Source: Anthonomus grandis grandis | Lineage: Eukaryota > Arthropoda > Insecta > Coleoptera > Curculionidae | Reading direction: 5' to 3' | Assembly (NCBI RefSeq): GCF_022605725.1 | Contig: NC_065556.1 | Coordinates: 2,170,001 to 2,234,000, forward strand | Length of the DNA stretch: 64,000 bases | Part shown: positions 46,049 to 57,344 of the stretch, one piece after another | Layout: each line of letters begins with the position of its first letter | Position numbering within the stretch: position 1 is the stretch's first letter | Translations under genes and position numbers: made by a program | Notes under the pieces: generated by a model | Seen by the model: the letters and a program-made list of their open reading frames with translations, nothing else | The model's database searches: none | What the model was told of the DNA's origin: nothing

Positions 46049-46447
46049 GTATACAGTGTATCCCAGGATTAGCGAATTTAAACGTAAAAATTACAAAAAA
46101 TTTTGTAGTTGAAATTTAACCGTTTGGCATCCAGCCTTGCTTGATGAAAAAATAAAATTTAGCATATTTTTATTTTTTTTTAAATCAAGCATGCCTTGAT
46201 ATATTTTGTAAAATTTATGAGTAGATCAAGTAGTATTTCTAGGTAAAATATAAAAAAAGTTTACAAGAAAAAGTTTTTTAGAATGCAAAATTATGCCCGA
46301 ATACTGAATTTCATAAACATAGGCTTACTTTGATTTTTACGTTTTGTGTACCAATTAGTTTTTCTAAAAAAAATTAATAAATTTAGTGTAATAATTATTT
46401 TTCAGGCAAACTAGAATCAACAAAAATGCCCACAATAACACAACTAA

Positions 46448-46521
46448 AGAAACCTAGACTTAGTGTCCTGAGGATGACTTAATATAAGTCGAAACGTCGA
46501 CGTTTAAGTAAACAGGTTTCT
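46448..46521 (+). ncRNA. Hammerhead-like structured motif (hypothesis)
   Basis: An outer 8-bp stem (46448-46455 with 46514-46521) and a 5-bp stem (46458-46462 with 46505-46509) enclose CTGAGGA (46468-46474), a 6-bp stem with 3-nt loop (46476-46481 with 46485-46490), GAAA (46491-46494) and a CGTC/GACG stem. CUGANGA and GAAA are the hammerhead core boxes, and Penelope-like retroelements are known to carry such ribozymes. One extra U before the middle stem and extra bases before CTGAGGA depart from consensus, so activity is doubtful. Confidence 0.35.
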
Positions 46522-47018
46522 GTTTTATTTCTGACCCCACCCAACAACCCTCCGCAATATTGAAGATATTGGGTCACAAACTCGAAACTGAAAATATTTT
46601 AAATTTATTCAATCCATTATCGAAATATTTTTCAATATCTTTTCTAAATATTTTAAAAGAATTTCTAATTTCTTCAATGGAAATTGAACTACAAACATCT
46701 TTAATTCTTTGTTCTAGTAATTCCCTGTCATTTTGTAATGGCTCGGAATACACAATTTTTTTAAGCCTTAAATTAGAATCAGAAATGTTTTAATCAGGTG
46801 TAAACATTATTGGAATTTAAAAAAAATAAGAAAAGTTTTTCTGAGACACTCTATATAATTTTTTTTCGCAAAATATGTTTCGAAAAAACAATAAAATCAA
46901 TGGATCTGAGTGATTTAAAAAATCACGAGATATTGAATTTAATTCTTTTTACTTTACGACCAACCTGTTTAATGAAAATTTATTTAGAAAATTAGATTAA
47001 ACTACCGGTAAAAACAGA
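46522..47018. other. AT-rich spacer
   Basis: Frames at 46560-46793 and 46810-46995 have no known domains. Confidence 0.4.
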
Positions 47019-47309
47019 AATAATAATAAGCCTTTATTTCCAACAGGCAACTTGCCCAATAACAGGAAACAGTTGCAAAACAATGAAAAATATGATTAAA
47101 AAAACACACACAAACAAACCTAAAAGAATGAAAAGAAAAGAAAAAAAGTAAAGTAAAGTCACAATCTCAAAAGTTATCCAAAAAATTAGAACAAATAACT
47201 ATTAATATGATATAAAAACCCAATTATAAAAGTTTAACAAGATAATCAAACAAAATTAAATTAAATTAACTGCAATATACCTACTAACTATAACTTAAAC
47301 ACATGGGTC

Positions 47310-50164
47310 TTAATCCCAAGAGTAATGATCCACCAAGATATCGACAATCACATGAACCGGAGAGAAATTTATATCGCACATGTGACAGATCCGATTAAAT
47401 ATAGCGCATATTGTATATAGTGACGATTTCAACAGGATGTTAGTATGAGGCCTTGGCAGAAAGAATGTTAGGGGATGTCTAGCATTAAGCCTAGGCACCA
47501 TGAAACGTACACCAGAAAGAAGTACAGGACTATCAATGAATCCATTCAGTAATCCATGCAGGAATTTTACAGAGAATATCATTCTTCTGAGATGTAATGG
47601 ATGTAGATTGAAGCGTTCCAATAGTTGCCAATGATCAAACCCTCTTACCGGATATATGCCATCCTGCCTGAAGGCCAAAAACTTAGCAAATCTACGCTGA
47701 ACAGATTCAAGGAGACCAACATGATTCTGATAAAGCGGGTTCCATATAATGCATCCAAACTCCAGTTTTGATCTCACAAAGCAACGGAAAAGCAGTCTTA
47801 ATGTAGATTCCAAAGTAAAACGCTAAGAACTTTTAATTATGAACCCAAGGCTTCTCAGGGCTGACTTGACTATGTTGTTGAAGTATGAAACGAATGTAAA
47901 TTCAGAGTCAAAGGTGATACCAAAATCAGTAATTTGCTCTTATCTACTCAAAATAGTATCATTAATAAAGTAATTAAAATTTAAGGGTGTTTTTGATTTA
48001 GAGTAACTGACCACACTACATTTAGCCGCATTCAAGCCTTACCTGTTAACAGCGCACCATACCTCCATTGTATTTAGACAGTTCTGAAGAAAAACACAAT
48101 CCTCCAAACCATATACATTTAAATATAGCTTCAAATTATCGGCAAAAGCTAGCCTATGACAAGTGAGTGACTCAAACAAGTCATTTATGAAAAAACTAAA
48201 CAGGAGCGGACCCAGGTTCGAGCCCTGTGGCACACTCGACGTTACGTTAAAAAGTTTCGATTAAAAGCCCTTATATTCAACATATTGAGATCTACCAATC
48301 AAGTAGGAATGAAATAAATTAAATAATCTCCTTGAAAAACCATACTGAGTTAATTTATGCAGCAAAATATAGTGATCTATCCGATCAAAGGCTTTTTGGA
48401 AGTCGGTATAAATAACATCGACTTGAGTATTAACATCAAGTGATTCACAGATGTAGCTGGACAGACAGGATAAGTTAGTAACATAAGATCGCCCACTAAA
48501 AATTCCATGCTGGTCTACAGAATTGAGTTCTTTTGCATGACTAAATAGCGACCGATTCAGGATAATTTCGAAAATTTTTGAGAAGTTACAGAGTAATGAG
48601 ATTGGCCTGTAGTTCACGATTTGATCAGAGTCCCCAGCTTTTAAAATAGGTATTATTTTAGCAGTCTTCCAAATTTCAGGAATTTGTTCTGTTGACAGTA
48701 TGAAGTTGAAAATGTAGGTCAGCGGATCAGCCAGGACACCAATGCAATCTTTAACCAAGAAGCTAGGTACACCGTCTACACCAGATGTTAACTCATTTTT
48801 GAGTTTTTTACTGGCCAAAATAATCTGGGAAGCATCAACTTTGGAAATATCAAAGTGGGGCATATTATCAGACGTCGACGAATGGTTAATGAAATTTGAT
48901 TGTATAAATGCCTCACCAAAGAACAGTACAAAAGCATCAACTATGTCTTGTGGGTCTTTAATGACCACGTCATCGGGTAGCCTCATCATACTAGGAATCC
49001 TGGTGCCAGCCTTCTTAGAACCAATAAAACTCTAAAAGCTAGATGGGTCCAAAGAAATATTCCTTTCGGTGTTTGATATATACAACTTATATTCATTGCG
49101 TATTTGTAGTTTGATAAGGAACGTCTAAGAGAATGGAATTTATTTTGAAAGAATGGAGAATTGTACATTTCAAAGTCCTTGAAAGCCTTTTCTTTCCTAT
49201 AAATGTTCTTAATCAATTCTCGAGAATAATAATTTGGAAATCTTCTTTTACGTTGCTGCTTAAGAGGAATGTGTGCGGCAAATATACCATTCAATATATC
49301 ATATAGGGCTCCACATGCATCACGTTAGAGAATAAATACACAGTAGACCAGTCAGCTTCGAGGATCGAGTCATAAAGGAGATGGAAGTTGGCCTTTCTAA
49401 AGTTAAAAGAATGAGATAAGTTTTTATTAAGCTGAAAATTATGGACACGTTGGCCTGAGACAGTAAAATCAAATTCCAGTGCAGGGTGATGCAAATCCTC
49501 CAAGACAAAAGGCACGTCACTACGCGAAACAGTACAGGTGAAGTTAGATAAAACAAGATCCAATAGTCTGTTATTATAGTTTAGGATGTGATTACACTGA
49601 TCAAGATTAAAAGTGTTAACAAAATTATTCACAACAATAGACTTTTGACTAACATTATTACCTGTAGGTGAGTTAATAGAGAAATCAGACATGTTAAAAT
49701 CGCCCACTATTATTACATTATGGTTAAGCTTTGATATTAAAAGTGTAAACTGATCCAGATAAAATTACAGATGTGATAGATGGAGGGATATACAAAACAA
49801 TCATGTAAAAGACTGTTACCTAATAGTAAATTTATAGCCAACAACATCGATAGAGGGCACAATACTGTTGCAAAAATCAGACACTAATTTTTTCAGACAC
49901 AATGTTTTTAGAAACTCCACAGAGAACTCCGCCACCACGTGTGGCAATAACAGATTCAAATTTTCGGTCCGACCGGTAAACATCATAAGTCTTTGGAAAT
50001 ATTTCACCACTAGATATCTCTGGCCTCAACCATGTCTCGCTGATGCATATGTTGTGAAAATCCTGAGCAATGACGGCAAGAAAAAAAGTCTCGGTTTTAG
50101 TGTTAAGACCATGAACATTTTGATAAAAACAAGTTAAGTGGGCATCACTAGCATGTGAAAACAA
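47310..50164 (-). pseudogene. LINE ORF2: endonuclease and reverse transcriptase
   Basis: The endonuclease (APE type) starts CFYQNVHGLNTKTETF, then ETWL, TRGGGVL and MGDFN (about 49707). The linker runs to about 48990. RT: PILKAGDSDQIVNYRPISLL, IYTDFQKAFDRIDHYILL, PQGSNLGPLLFSFFIND. The catalytic site reads LAFADNLKLYL, i.e. FADN where FADD is needed. A C-terminal part with VRSKLEFGCIIWNP and PLHLRRMIFSVKFLHGLLNG runs to 47310. Frame breaks near 49870, 49290, 48990, 48250 and 48035-47815. It would nick chromosomal DNA and copy its RNA into place; here it is inactive. Confidence 0.9.
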
Positions 50165-50860
50165 AGGCGAATCTAGTTTTTGCTACAATTTTGGGGGAAC
50201 CATTGATGTATCTTATATAAAGATTATTTTCTCCTTCCTCTTTGCGTCGCTTTAACTCCGATTTGGCTGCCTTAAGCTCATTGCGCTGCCAAGGCGTCAT
50301 GTTCGTCTCGATGAAGAATTTACCGACAGTCTTCAATTTGTTCTTCAAAACAAGCCTAACATCGTCTGTACTACCAAGGATCACCCTAACATCCTGACGC
50401 CCGTTACGATTCGGCTTCCCAAATTTACTAACAGCCAGCACATTGACGGTAGTTTCGCACAAGTCAGTCAGCAGCTTCTTAGTCTGGACAACATCAGCTC
50501 TGCCTTCTTTCGAATCAAAGTTAAAAAGTATAATGTTGTTGGCCCTTTTCTGGCGCTCATGCAACTAACTTAGGATGGCTTCGTCAATTGGCGCGGGCGT
50601 GACCCTCGTGCTAGGAGCGGAAATAGGAGGAGCAGACGATCGACAGCTGTAATCTGCTAAGTTATGCAGGGTTTCTTTAAGTACAACAATAGGTTGCTCC
50701 AATGTGACAGTTCTCTCGATGGATTCTGAGTTGTGGTTGTGCATAGTAGTTTCCAAATCATTTATTCTTCTTATTAACTTAGGAATATTAAATAAACCTT
50801 CCCTGCAGAGGGGACAATGCAAGCAACTGACATTTTCTAAAAGCCTGAGTGATGTTATCT
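50148..50860 (-). pseudogene. LINE ORF1 (nucleic-acid-binding protein)
   Basis: It opens with CLHCPLCREGLFNIPK, the end of a PHD-type zinc finger. A short coiled region (INDLETTMHNHN) and a Pro/Ser-rich linker follow. After one in-frame TAG (50565-50567), ERQKRANNIILFNF begins an RRM-like ORF1 domain with ETNMTPWQRNELKAAKSEL and NLYIRYINGSPKIVAKT. It ends at 50148, overlapping ORF2. The N-terminal half of the PHD finger is shifted or lost. Confidence 0.8.
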
Positions 50861-50939
50861 ATGTTGCTCGAGGTATGGAAATCATTGAGTCAAGAACTGT
50901 GGAAATGTATGATGTGACCGACCATAGGCTTGTTTAATC

Positions 50940-51651
50940 CTAAATCTACACAATTCATTATTAATTGATTGATTAATATTGATTTTGACCATTTATTGAT
51001 CCAAAATTCTACTAGGAACTCCTTTAATATGATAAACAAGCAATTAATTAATATATTTGATTACTTTACTTCTTTAAAACAAGCAAAAGTATTGGTGGTA
51101 GAAGAACTATGATCGTTAATTTTTGTTCTGACTGGAAAAGGAATGCATTTCTAACAGCAGAACATCGTCTTAAAGGATTGCAGGTATCTATATTTGAAGA
51201 TTTAATGATGAAAACTTCATAAGATACAACTACATAATATACAACTACAAGATATTAATAGAAGTAAGAAAAAAACATGGCAAAAATAAGGCGTGGTGGG
51301 AGAGTCTATAATTTAGACCCAAAAACTAACAGAGAGGTGTTGTTATTTGCTTAAATGTATTACCGTTGATTGAATATTTGAGAAGATGAGCAATCTTATG
51401 GACGAAAATGTACCTACAAATGTACCCGACAATGGGATGGCGACACCGTCCCGTCAGTCAAAGTAAACCCGAGAATTTTGCCAAAGGCGTGTGCCAGCAG
51501 TCACTGTCTGCCTGCTTTGCATCATTCGCACTGAAAACTCGAGCGCTTTGAGCTGATATCTATTAATGCTTTCGACAGGTCTACTTCGAAAGATTATTTA
51601 ATTTTTTTGTGGACGTTTCGGTTGATTAATTTATTTTCTTTAGTAGCATAG
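50940..51651. other. Spacer with a less AT-rich patch
   Basis: No gene. Positions about 51400-51560 are GC-richer (GGCGACACCGTCCCGTCAG) with no recognised coding motif. Confidence 0.45.
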
Positions 51652-51655
51652 TTAA

Positions 51656-54108
51656 CTCTTTCAGGGGCAACAAATTTAAAATTTTTATTCTTTATTTGGG
51701 CACAGATTTTTTTTTTCTTATTATGTTTATTTTTCTGTAAACTATAACTTAAGAACATAAATAATACTAGTAACTTTGTTTATTTTTTATTTTTACTTAT
51801 TATTTTGTACATAAATGTGAAAAAACAACTGGTGCTATATATGTACCACTGCCCCGTTCTTATTTATTTCTATGAAAGTCTTGAAAACATGTTTTATTTT
51901 TAGTTAAGCAGAGAGGCACGTTGCAAACGCTGCAAACCCATTCCGTTCTGACTTGGTTCTTTTTGGTGCTACAGTTAGCACATCGACGTCGAGTACCACG
52001 TTCAGGTTGATGTGTCGAACCTTCAAATCGGACTTTTTCGGAAACATATGGTTTATTTTTCTTTATAGCAATAGTTTCAAAACTTGAAGCAGATGTTTTT
52101 CTAGCCACCAGAGCTTCTGCTACAAGTCCTTCTATTATACTTCGTCGGAAATCTTTCATAGAAAGAGGTGGAAGCTGCAGTCCCTTATATAATACAAAAG
52201 CATTAACAACTGCAGCGTCCAGAAAAAAAAAGAAAATTCGATGCCACCATTTATGACTTTTTCGATCTATTTTGTAGTAAGACAAATTTTGGTCGAACTT
52301 GTCAACAAAATTCATATTTGCATTGTAGTCAGCAAGTGCCTTTGGACAGAATACTTTGGTAATGGATCCATCCTTTTCTTTCCGGTTCACTTCAAGCATA
52401 TCACGTGGATCGTGGAAGTTGGACAAAAGGAAAACGGAACGCTTATCCTTTCATTTAATGACCGATAAATCACTATTGCTCGTAAACCACTCCATCTCAC
52501 CTCTTTTCATGTTCTTATCAGCTTTAAAATTCGGTATATGTCTAGAAGAATTAACAGTGCCGCAGGCATGTATATTCATATTCTTTAGATCTTCCATAAG
52601 TTCTACCCCGTTAAAAAAATTGTCAAAGTAGACAAGGTGGTTTTTATTTTCTAGCCCTTCACATAGCTGTTGGACAACTCTTGACCCTAAGTTCTTCTCG
52701 GCATTACTACTTGGCTTTCCTGTATAAATATCAAATTTTAGACAATATCCGTTTTTATCTGCCAGTACCCACACTTTATACCCTCTTTTAGTGGGCTTCT
52801 TTGGCATATATTGTTTGAGGGAGCTTCTCCCTTTAAATTTTATCATAGATTCATCTATGGCAACTTCACGACTTGGCAGCATGCATTTGCCAAAAGCCTC
52901 TGCCACAGAAATCAACAATGGCCTTACTTTATATAGTTTGTCGTAATTTGCTTCCCCTTTTTTTGCCATCAGTGAATTGTCGTTCAAGTGAAAGTTACCA
53001 AGCAGCCAACTAAAACGCTTCACTGACATTAGATTACTTACATAAGAGTCATGAAGATCTGGCGCACTGGACCAATGGTCCCTATAACTCGGAAGGCGCT
53101 TTATGCCTATAAGTAAATTCAACCCCAAAAATGTTTTTATTTCGCGAATATCGGTTGGTTTATGCTTGCTAAACTTTTGTTGAGCATACAAATTTGTTTC
53201 AAAAACCATATCTTTTATGAAATTCTCAGAAAAAAACAGCTGAAACAGTTTGCACGGAGTTGGATCTATCATATTCGTCACGCAATCAGCTAAACCAGAC
53301 TGAGCAGCAAAATCTGGAGGTGAAGCAGGAGTTTCCACATTAGACCAAATTGGAGGTTTTCTGTCAGCAGGTGTGGCAAATGCAGCTGTTTGAATTTTTC
53401 TAGCAATTGTTATCAAAGGCAAATCATCTTCAGAGTCACTACTTGAATATATTAGCACATTATTTCCGATGGTTGCTTCCGTGTCGCTTTCTTCTTCGCC
53501 CTTGTTACTGGCTAATGATTCGCTATCAGAAGGAATTTCTTCAGCGACTGCATGATTTTGTTCTATTTCTAAATAAATATTCTCTATTTCAGCGAATAGA
53601 TCATCTTGCGTCATGTTAACCAACTTAAATGGCAAGTCGGACATGTTGGAACCTGAAAACAAAAAAAAGCTGTCGCAAAAAATAAAAAACCTAATGTGTG
53701 CGGTGGTACGCATAGAGTACCAGACAGATATCAAATATTACAGGATTTTTTCAAATAAATATTCAGTCTCCATCATAAGAAAATAGCTTTATAATATAAT
53801 TACAACGCAAATATACAAATATACTTACTTTTTTAGTCTTCCTCTCACTCACAGTTAGTTTACACTCTTGACAACTTAATTATAACCTTAATTTATTTTT
53901 CAGGCAGTGGCTCTATGTCCGGCGCCGTTACCGCAAGGCGCACTTCTTTATAAGGACGTAAACAACTTATTTCTAATGGTGGTTCATAAACTAAACCACT
54001 GCTCCATTCGTAAATAAATTTTATACCAGTGGTGATAAATATGTACCACCGCCTAACTAGAGCATGCATTAAGGTGGTACATTTTATACACCAGGGCCCT
54101 TGAAAGAG
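51656..54108 (-). mobile_element. piggyBac element, structurally complete
   Basis: The terminal inverted repeats CTCTTTCARGGGC start at 51656 and end at 54108. TTAA flanks both (51652-51655, 54109-54112), the hallmark of piggyBac insertion. Related subterminal words occur near both ends: ctggtgctatatatgtaccact at 51830 and ccagtggtgataaatatgtaccac at 54027. Total 2453 bp with one transposase gene on the minus strand. Among the youngest-looking elements here. Confidence 0.95.
51860..53644 (-). pseudogene. piggyBac transposase with a single stop
   Basis: The start chosen at 53644 (MSDLPFKLVN) follows a minus-strand TTTTGTTTTCAG, which looks like the 3' splice site of a 5' UTR intron. Length is 594 codons plus stop, the usual size. 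An acidic N-terminus (DSESLASNKGEEESD) is followed by the DDE_Tnp_1_7 core: VAIDESMIKFKG (Asp about 264), NHLVYFDNFFNG (Asp about 341) and MNFVDKFDQNLSYYK (Asp about 448). The C-terminal cysteine-rich domain runs RRCANCSTKK ... WVCSVCNVPLC. One in-frame TGA at 52451-52453 replaces what is a Trp in relatives; the frame continues unbroken after it. Confidence 0.93.
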
Positions 54109-54112
54109 TTAA

Positions 54113-55090
54113 AAGATGCTTTATAATATACACAGTTATGCTGGCAACAAATTAAAATAAGTATTGTTTATAGAGGACATCATATTAAAAAGAAACAAAA
54201 ATATTAATGTAAGTTACTTTAAATCACAGGTTCAAAATCAAATACGGTTCGAGTGAATTCAAACCCAATGGAAATATGGATATATTTTTGATGGGGAACA
54301 GACTGGATATGCGAAAATAATTTTTTGAAAAATGTTATTTACCTAAGAACAAACTAAACAAAAATACTAAGAAGAAATGTTGCATGAAATGTGGTATATT
54401 GGAAAGGTTTATATATAATTAATTTTTTTCTCACTAAATAGAGAAGTTCATTTATTAAAGAATTTTCACCAAATATGTTGTTATAAATATTGAATTCAAT
54501 TTAACCTACTATTACAGGCCATTTTATTTTAATTTTTCTTTAAGATACTTTAGCCTTTATAGAGCAGTACCGTTCGTTTAATTAGTTTTAAAAAAAGGAG
54601 TTTCGATAATTGTAATAGTATCAATTAGGTATTATTTTTTAGGTAGCTTATTTCCGATCTAATTTGATTTAAAAAAATTAATAGTATAGGCTTACAAAAG
54701 CAAATTTAAGACTATGTAATTGAGTCAGATCAGAACAGGACCTCAGAGTTAGTTTTATAAAGAATGAATTATACTTATTCTAGTAAATTAGGATAGTTAA
54801 GGATTTACTGATCATGGATTGTTTAAAGTAATTGAATCGATTATTTCAGAAACACCTTATCGACCAAAACTATCAAAAAGAATGTCAAAAATATAATGTT
54901 TCTAAGTAAATACATGATTTAGTGCAGAAACCCTCTAAGTAGCCGCGCTATAAGCACATAAGCATCAGCCTAAAATCTCTGTTTAGTGCAGAAACTATTT
55001 TTACGGTAAAATCATGCTTGTTTGGCACCGTTGCGCGTCGTATGATGCGTAAAATATACGCACCTAGGTGTTGTTATTTTTCCAGTTTAC
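54113..55090. other. AT-rich DNA, no gene
   Basis: No domain seen. The word TTTAGTGCAGAAAC occurs twice (54918 and 54982), about 64 bp apart. Confidence 0.45.
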
Positions 55091-56475
55091 AGTTAAACTA
55101 TGGGTAAGTTGGTAGCGTTAAGAAGTTTTTGTTGTTTTTTTAGTAGTTTGTTATCAAACGAAATATATTATAATAGCGAGTAGTTCGGATGAGGAACCTG
55201 TTACAAAAACCAGGAGAGGTATTTCGCACGAAAATACTTACCAACGGAATGTTGTACGTGACGCACGTGCAAAAGGCGAATGCATATACAGGAAAGCAGG
55301 TCCCAAAAAAGTCTATTTATAGTACTATAACATATAAGTGCTCGAGCAAATGTTACTTAGATTTAAACAAGGAGGTCATACACCAAATCTGGAATTACTT
55401 CTATTCAAGGGAAAATAAAAATACCCAAATACGCATCTTCAAGGTTGGATTAATGTAAGTGAAATTAAGCGTAGGCGTCCAGGAAAAAGCAATGCAACAG
55501 TTGTTAAAAGTTCATGGAGTTTTGGTTGACCGAGTTCGTAGCATTTGCAATCTTTTAGTTGAAAATAAAACTCCTTCTGATATGTGGGGTAAAAATCGCA
55601 GTGGAAATGCTATTCCAGGGGACGTTTGCATTAAAGTTCATGAGCATATTTTAAAAGTTGACGTAAAGGAAACTCATTATGAATGAACTTTGAGAAAATA
55701 CTTAGATGCGAATGTATTTTGTATAGACGATTTAAAATCGAATAAAGCAAAACTTTACCTGTACCATGAAGGAGAAGTTAATAAATCCCCCAATAAAGTG
55801 TGTTTATTTTTGTTACAATACATACAAACTATACTACCAAATACTGTAACAAAACTTCTTCCGATGGAACGGCAGGACAAAACAAAAATAACACAACTAT
55901 GTGATTTCTGATGAATTTTTCTGATGACAATTTGAAAAAATCATTTATTATTTATTAAGCGTCTTTTAAGAAGAACCGAGCGAATATATATACCTAAAAA
56001 GTATGCAGATCTTATTGTAAAGGCTAGCAAAGTTAGTCGATTTTCTATACATGAGGTCCGCTGTGACGAAATTATTAGTTTCAAAAACTGGTGGCCACAG
56101 TCATATAAAGAAACAACGAACTCCGATGAAACTTCTGGAAGGGGAATTCCTAAAGATCAAAGAATACCTTTTAGGATATCAGCATATAAAGAGTTTGTCT
56201 ATAGTATGGAAACCCCCGGAAAAGTCATCGCCAAGCCTTTTATTGATGGTATTACCTGTTTAGCTTTTACTCTTCGAAAAAGTAACTCCGCTCTAGAGCT
56301 GCCAACTCAGAAGGCTTACCCTGCTGGGAAAATTTCAATAAATAAGAAAAAACGTGATGACGTGCAAAAGCTTATGGAATACACTAAAGGTTATGAACAT
56401 TTCTATGAAAAAATCACTAGATTGCCGACTACAGAAGCTAAATGTCACATGGACTCAAAACGTGAAGATGAATAA
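55090..56475 (+). pseudogene. Second DUF7869-family gene, decayed
   Basis: Pieces in order: SSSDEEPVTKTRRG and YQRNVVRDARAKGE (about 55165-55280); CSSKCYLDLNKEVIHQIWNYF (about 55340-55400); GDVCIKVHEHILKVDVKETHYE, a stop, then TLRKYLDANVFCIDDL (55620-55740); and LYLYHEGEVNKSPNKVC. At about 55860, in a shifted frame, SDGTAGQNKNNTTM matches the DSCGGQNKN core with Cys changed to Thr. A block with TERIYIPKKYADLIVKASK and IISFKNWWPQSYKETTNSDE follows, ending in ...HMDSKREDE at 56475. At least four breaks; no terminal inverted repeats found. Different lineage from the gene at 36.5 kb. Confidence 0.75.
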
Positions 56476-57307
56476 GGCCTTAGATCCTTATGACTTTTTT
56501 AAAATATATTTATTTCAAGTTTATTACTGTATTATTAGGACTACGAAATAAAAGTTCTAATTCATTTTTTGCAGAAATTTGTAACCCCGTGTAAACAGTT
56601 CAATTTTATTTTTTATGAACTAATAAATTCAAATTACTTTTAAAGTTTTGGACCGTTAGTTAAGGGATAGGCTCCCAAGTAACATCAAAATTAAAAAACA
56701 AAGAAAAAAATTGTTCTTAGGGCGTAAAATACTTTTTTCATATTATCTCAAAATGTAAGATTTTGGAGATATTATGGACTTTCTGAAATAAACGGTTCAA
56801 TTTAGATTTAAGTTCTTATTTTTTGTATTTTAGCTCAACTAAAGTGTTAAATAGTTGAAAAAAAGTTCACTGCGTCTAAGGATTTATTTGAGTCCTTAAT
56901 TCAGTCATTGTTTTACTTAAATATTTGATAAACTTCCTTCATTGTAAATATGTTTTAACTATGCACCTTAACCAAGATCTTCTAGTTAATTTATTTTCTG
57001 TAATAAGAATGGGTTGTCCAAAACTTTTCACAATTGGATAACAGTCAGACTAGTGAAGGTATCTACAAGAACTAAATCAAGGTTTTACAAAAATTATTTC
57101 GTAATTTTCTATGAAAGTCACTTTCTATTGTTGTTTCTTTTACTTATTTAAGGAAATCTTCAATAAATTCAATAATTTTATGGTCTTTAAGTAATAAATA
57201 GTCAGAATTTTGATAAATTATGACTTTTATCTTAACAAGCAAAATTGAAGTTTTGTAACGTGTTGATTTTTATTTTAGTGTTTTCAATAAACATCTTGTA
57301 AATGCTT
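56476..57307. other. AT-rich DNA, no gene
   Basis: No recognisable coding motif. Confidence 0.45.
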
Positions 57308-57344
57308 TAATATTAAAGGTTATAGCATATAACCTTTAATATTA

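Larger units (their letters stand above)
47019..50860 (-). mobile_element. CR1/Jockey-like LINE, near full length
   Basis: Minus strand, two ORFs overlapping by 17 bp, then about 290 bp of 3' UTR ending at about 47019 in AATAAAGGCTTATTATTATT. The 5' end reaches into ORF1 at a C-terminal piece of a PHD-type zinc finger. Multiple stops and shifts; the RT catalytic motif is mutated. Confidence 0.9.

Noticed and set aside
48039..48233. Functional RT in the 47-51 kb LINE
   Set aside because: The catalytic motif reads FADN instead of FADD and the surrounding frame is broken.
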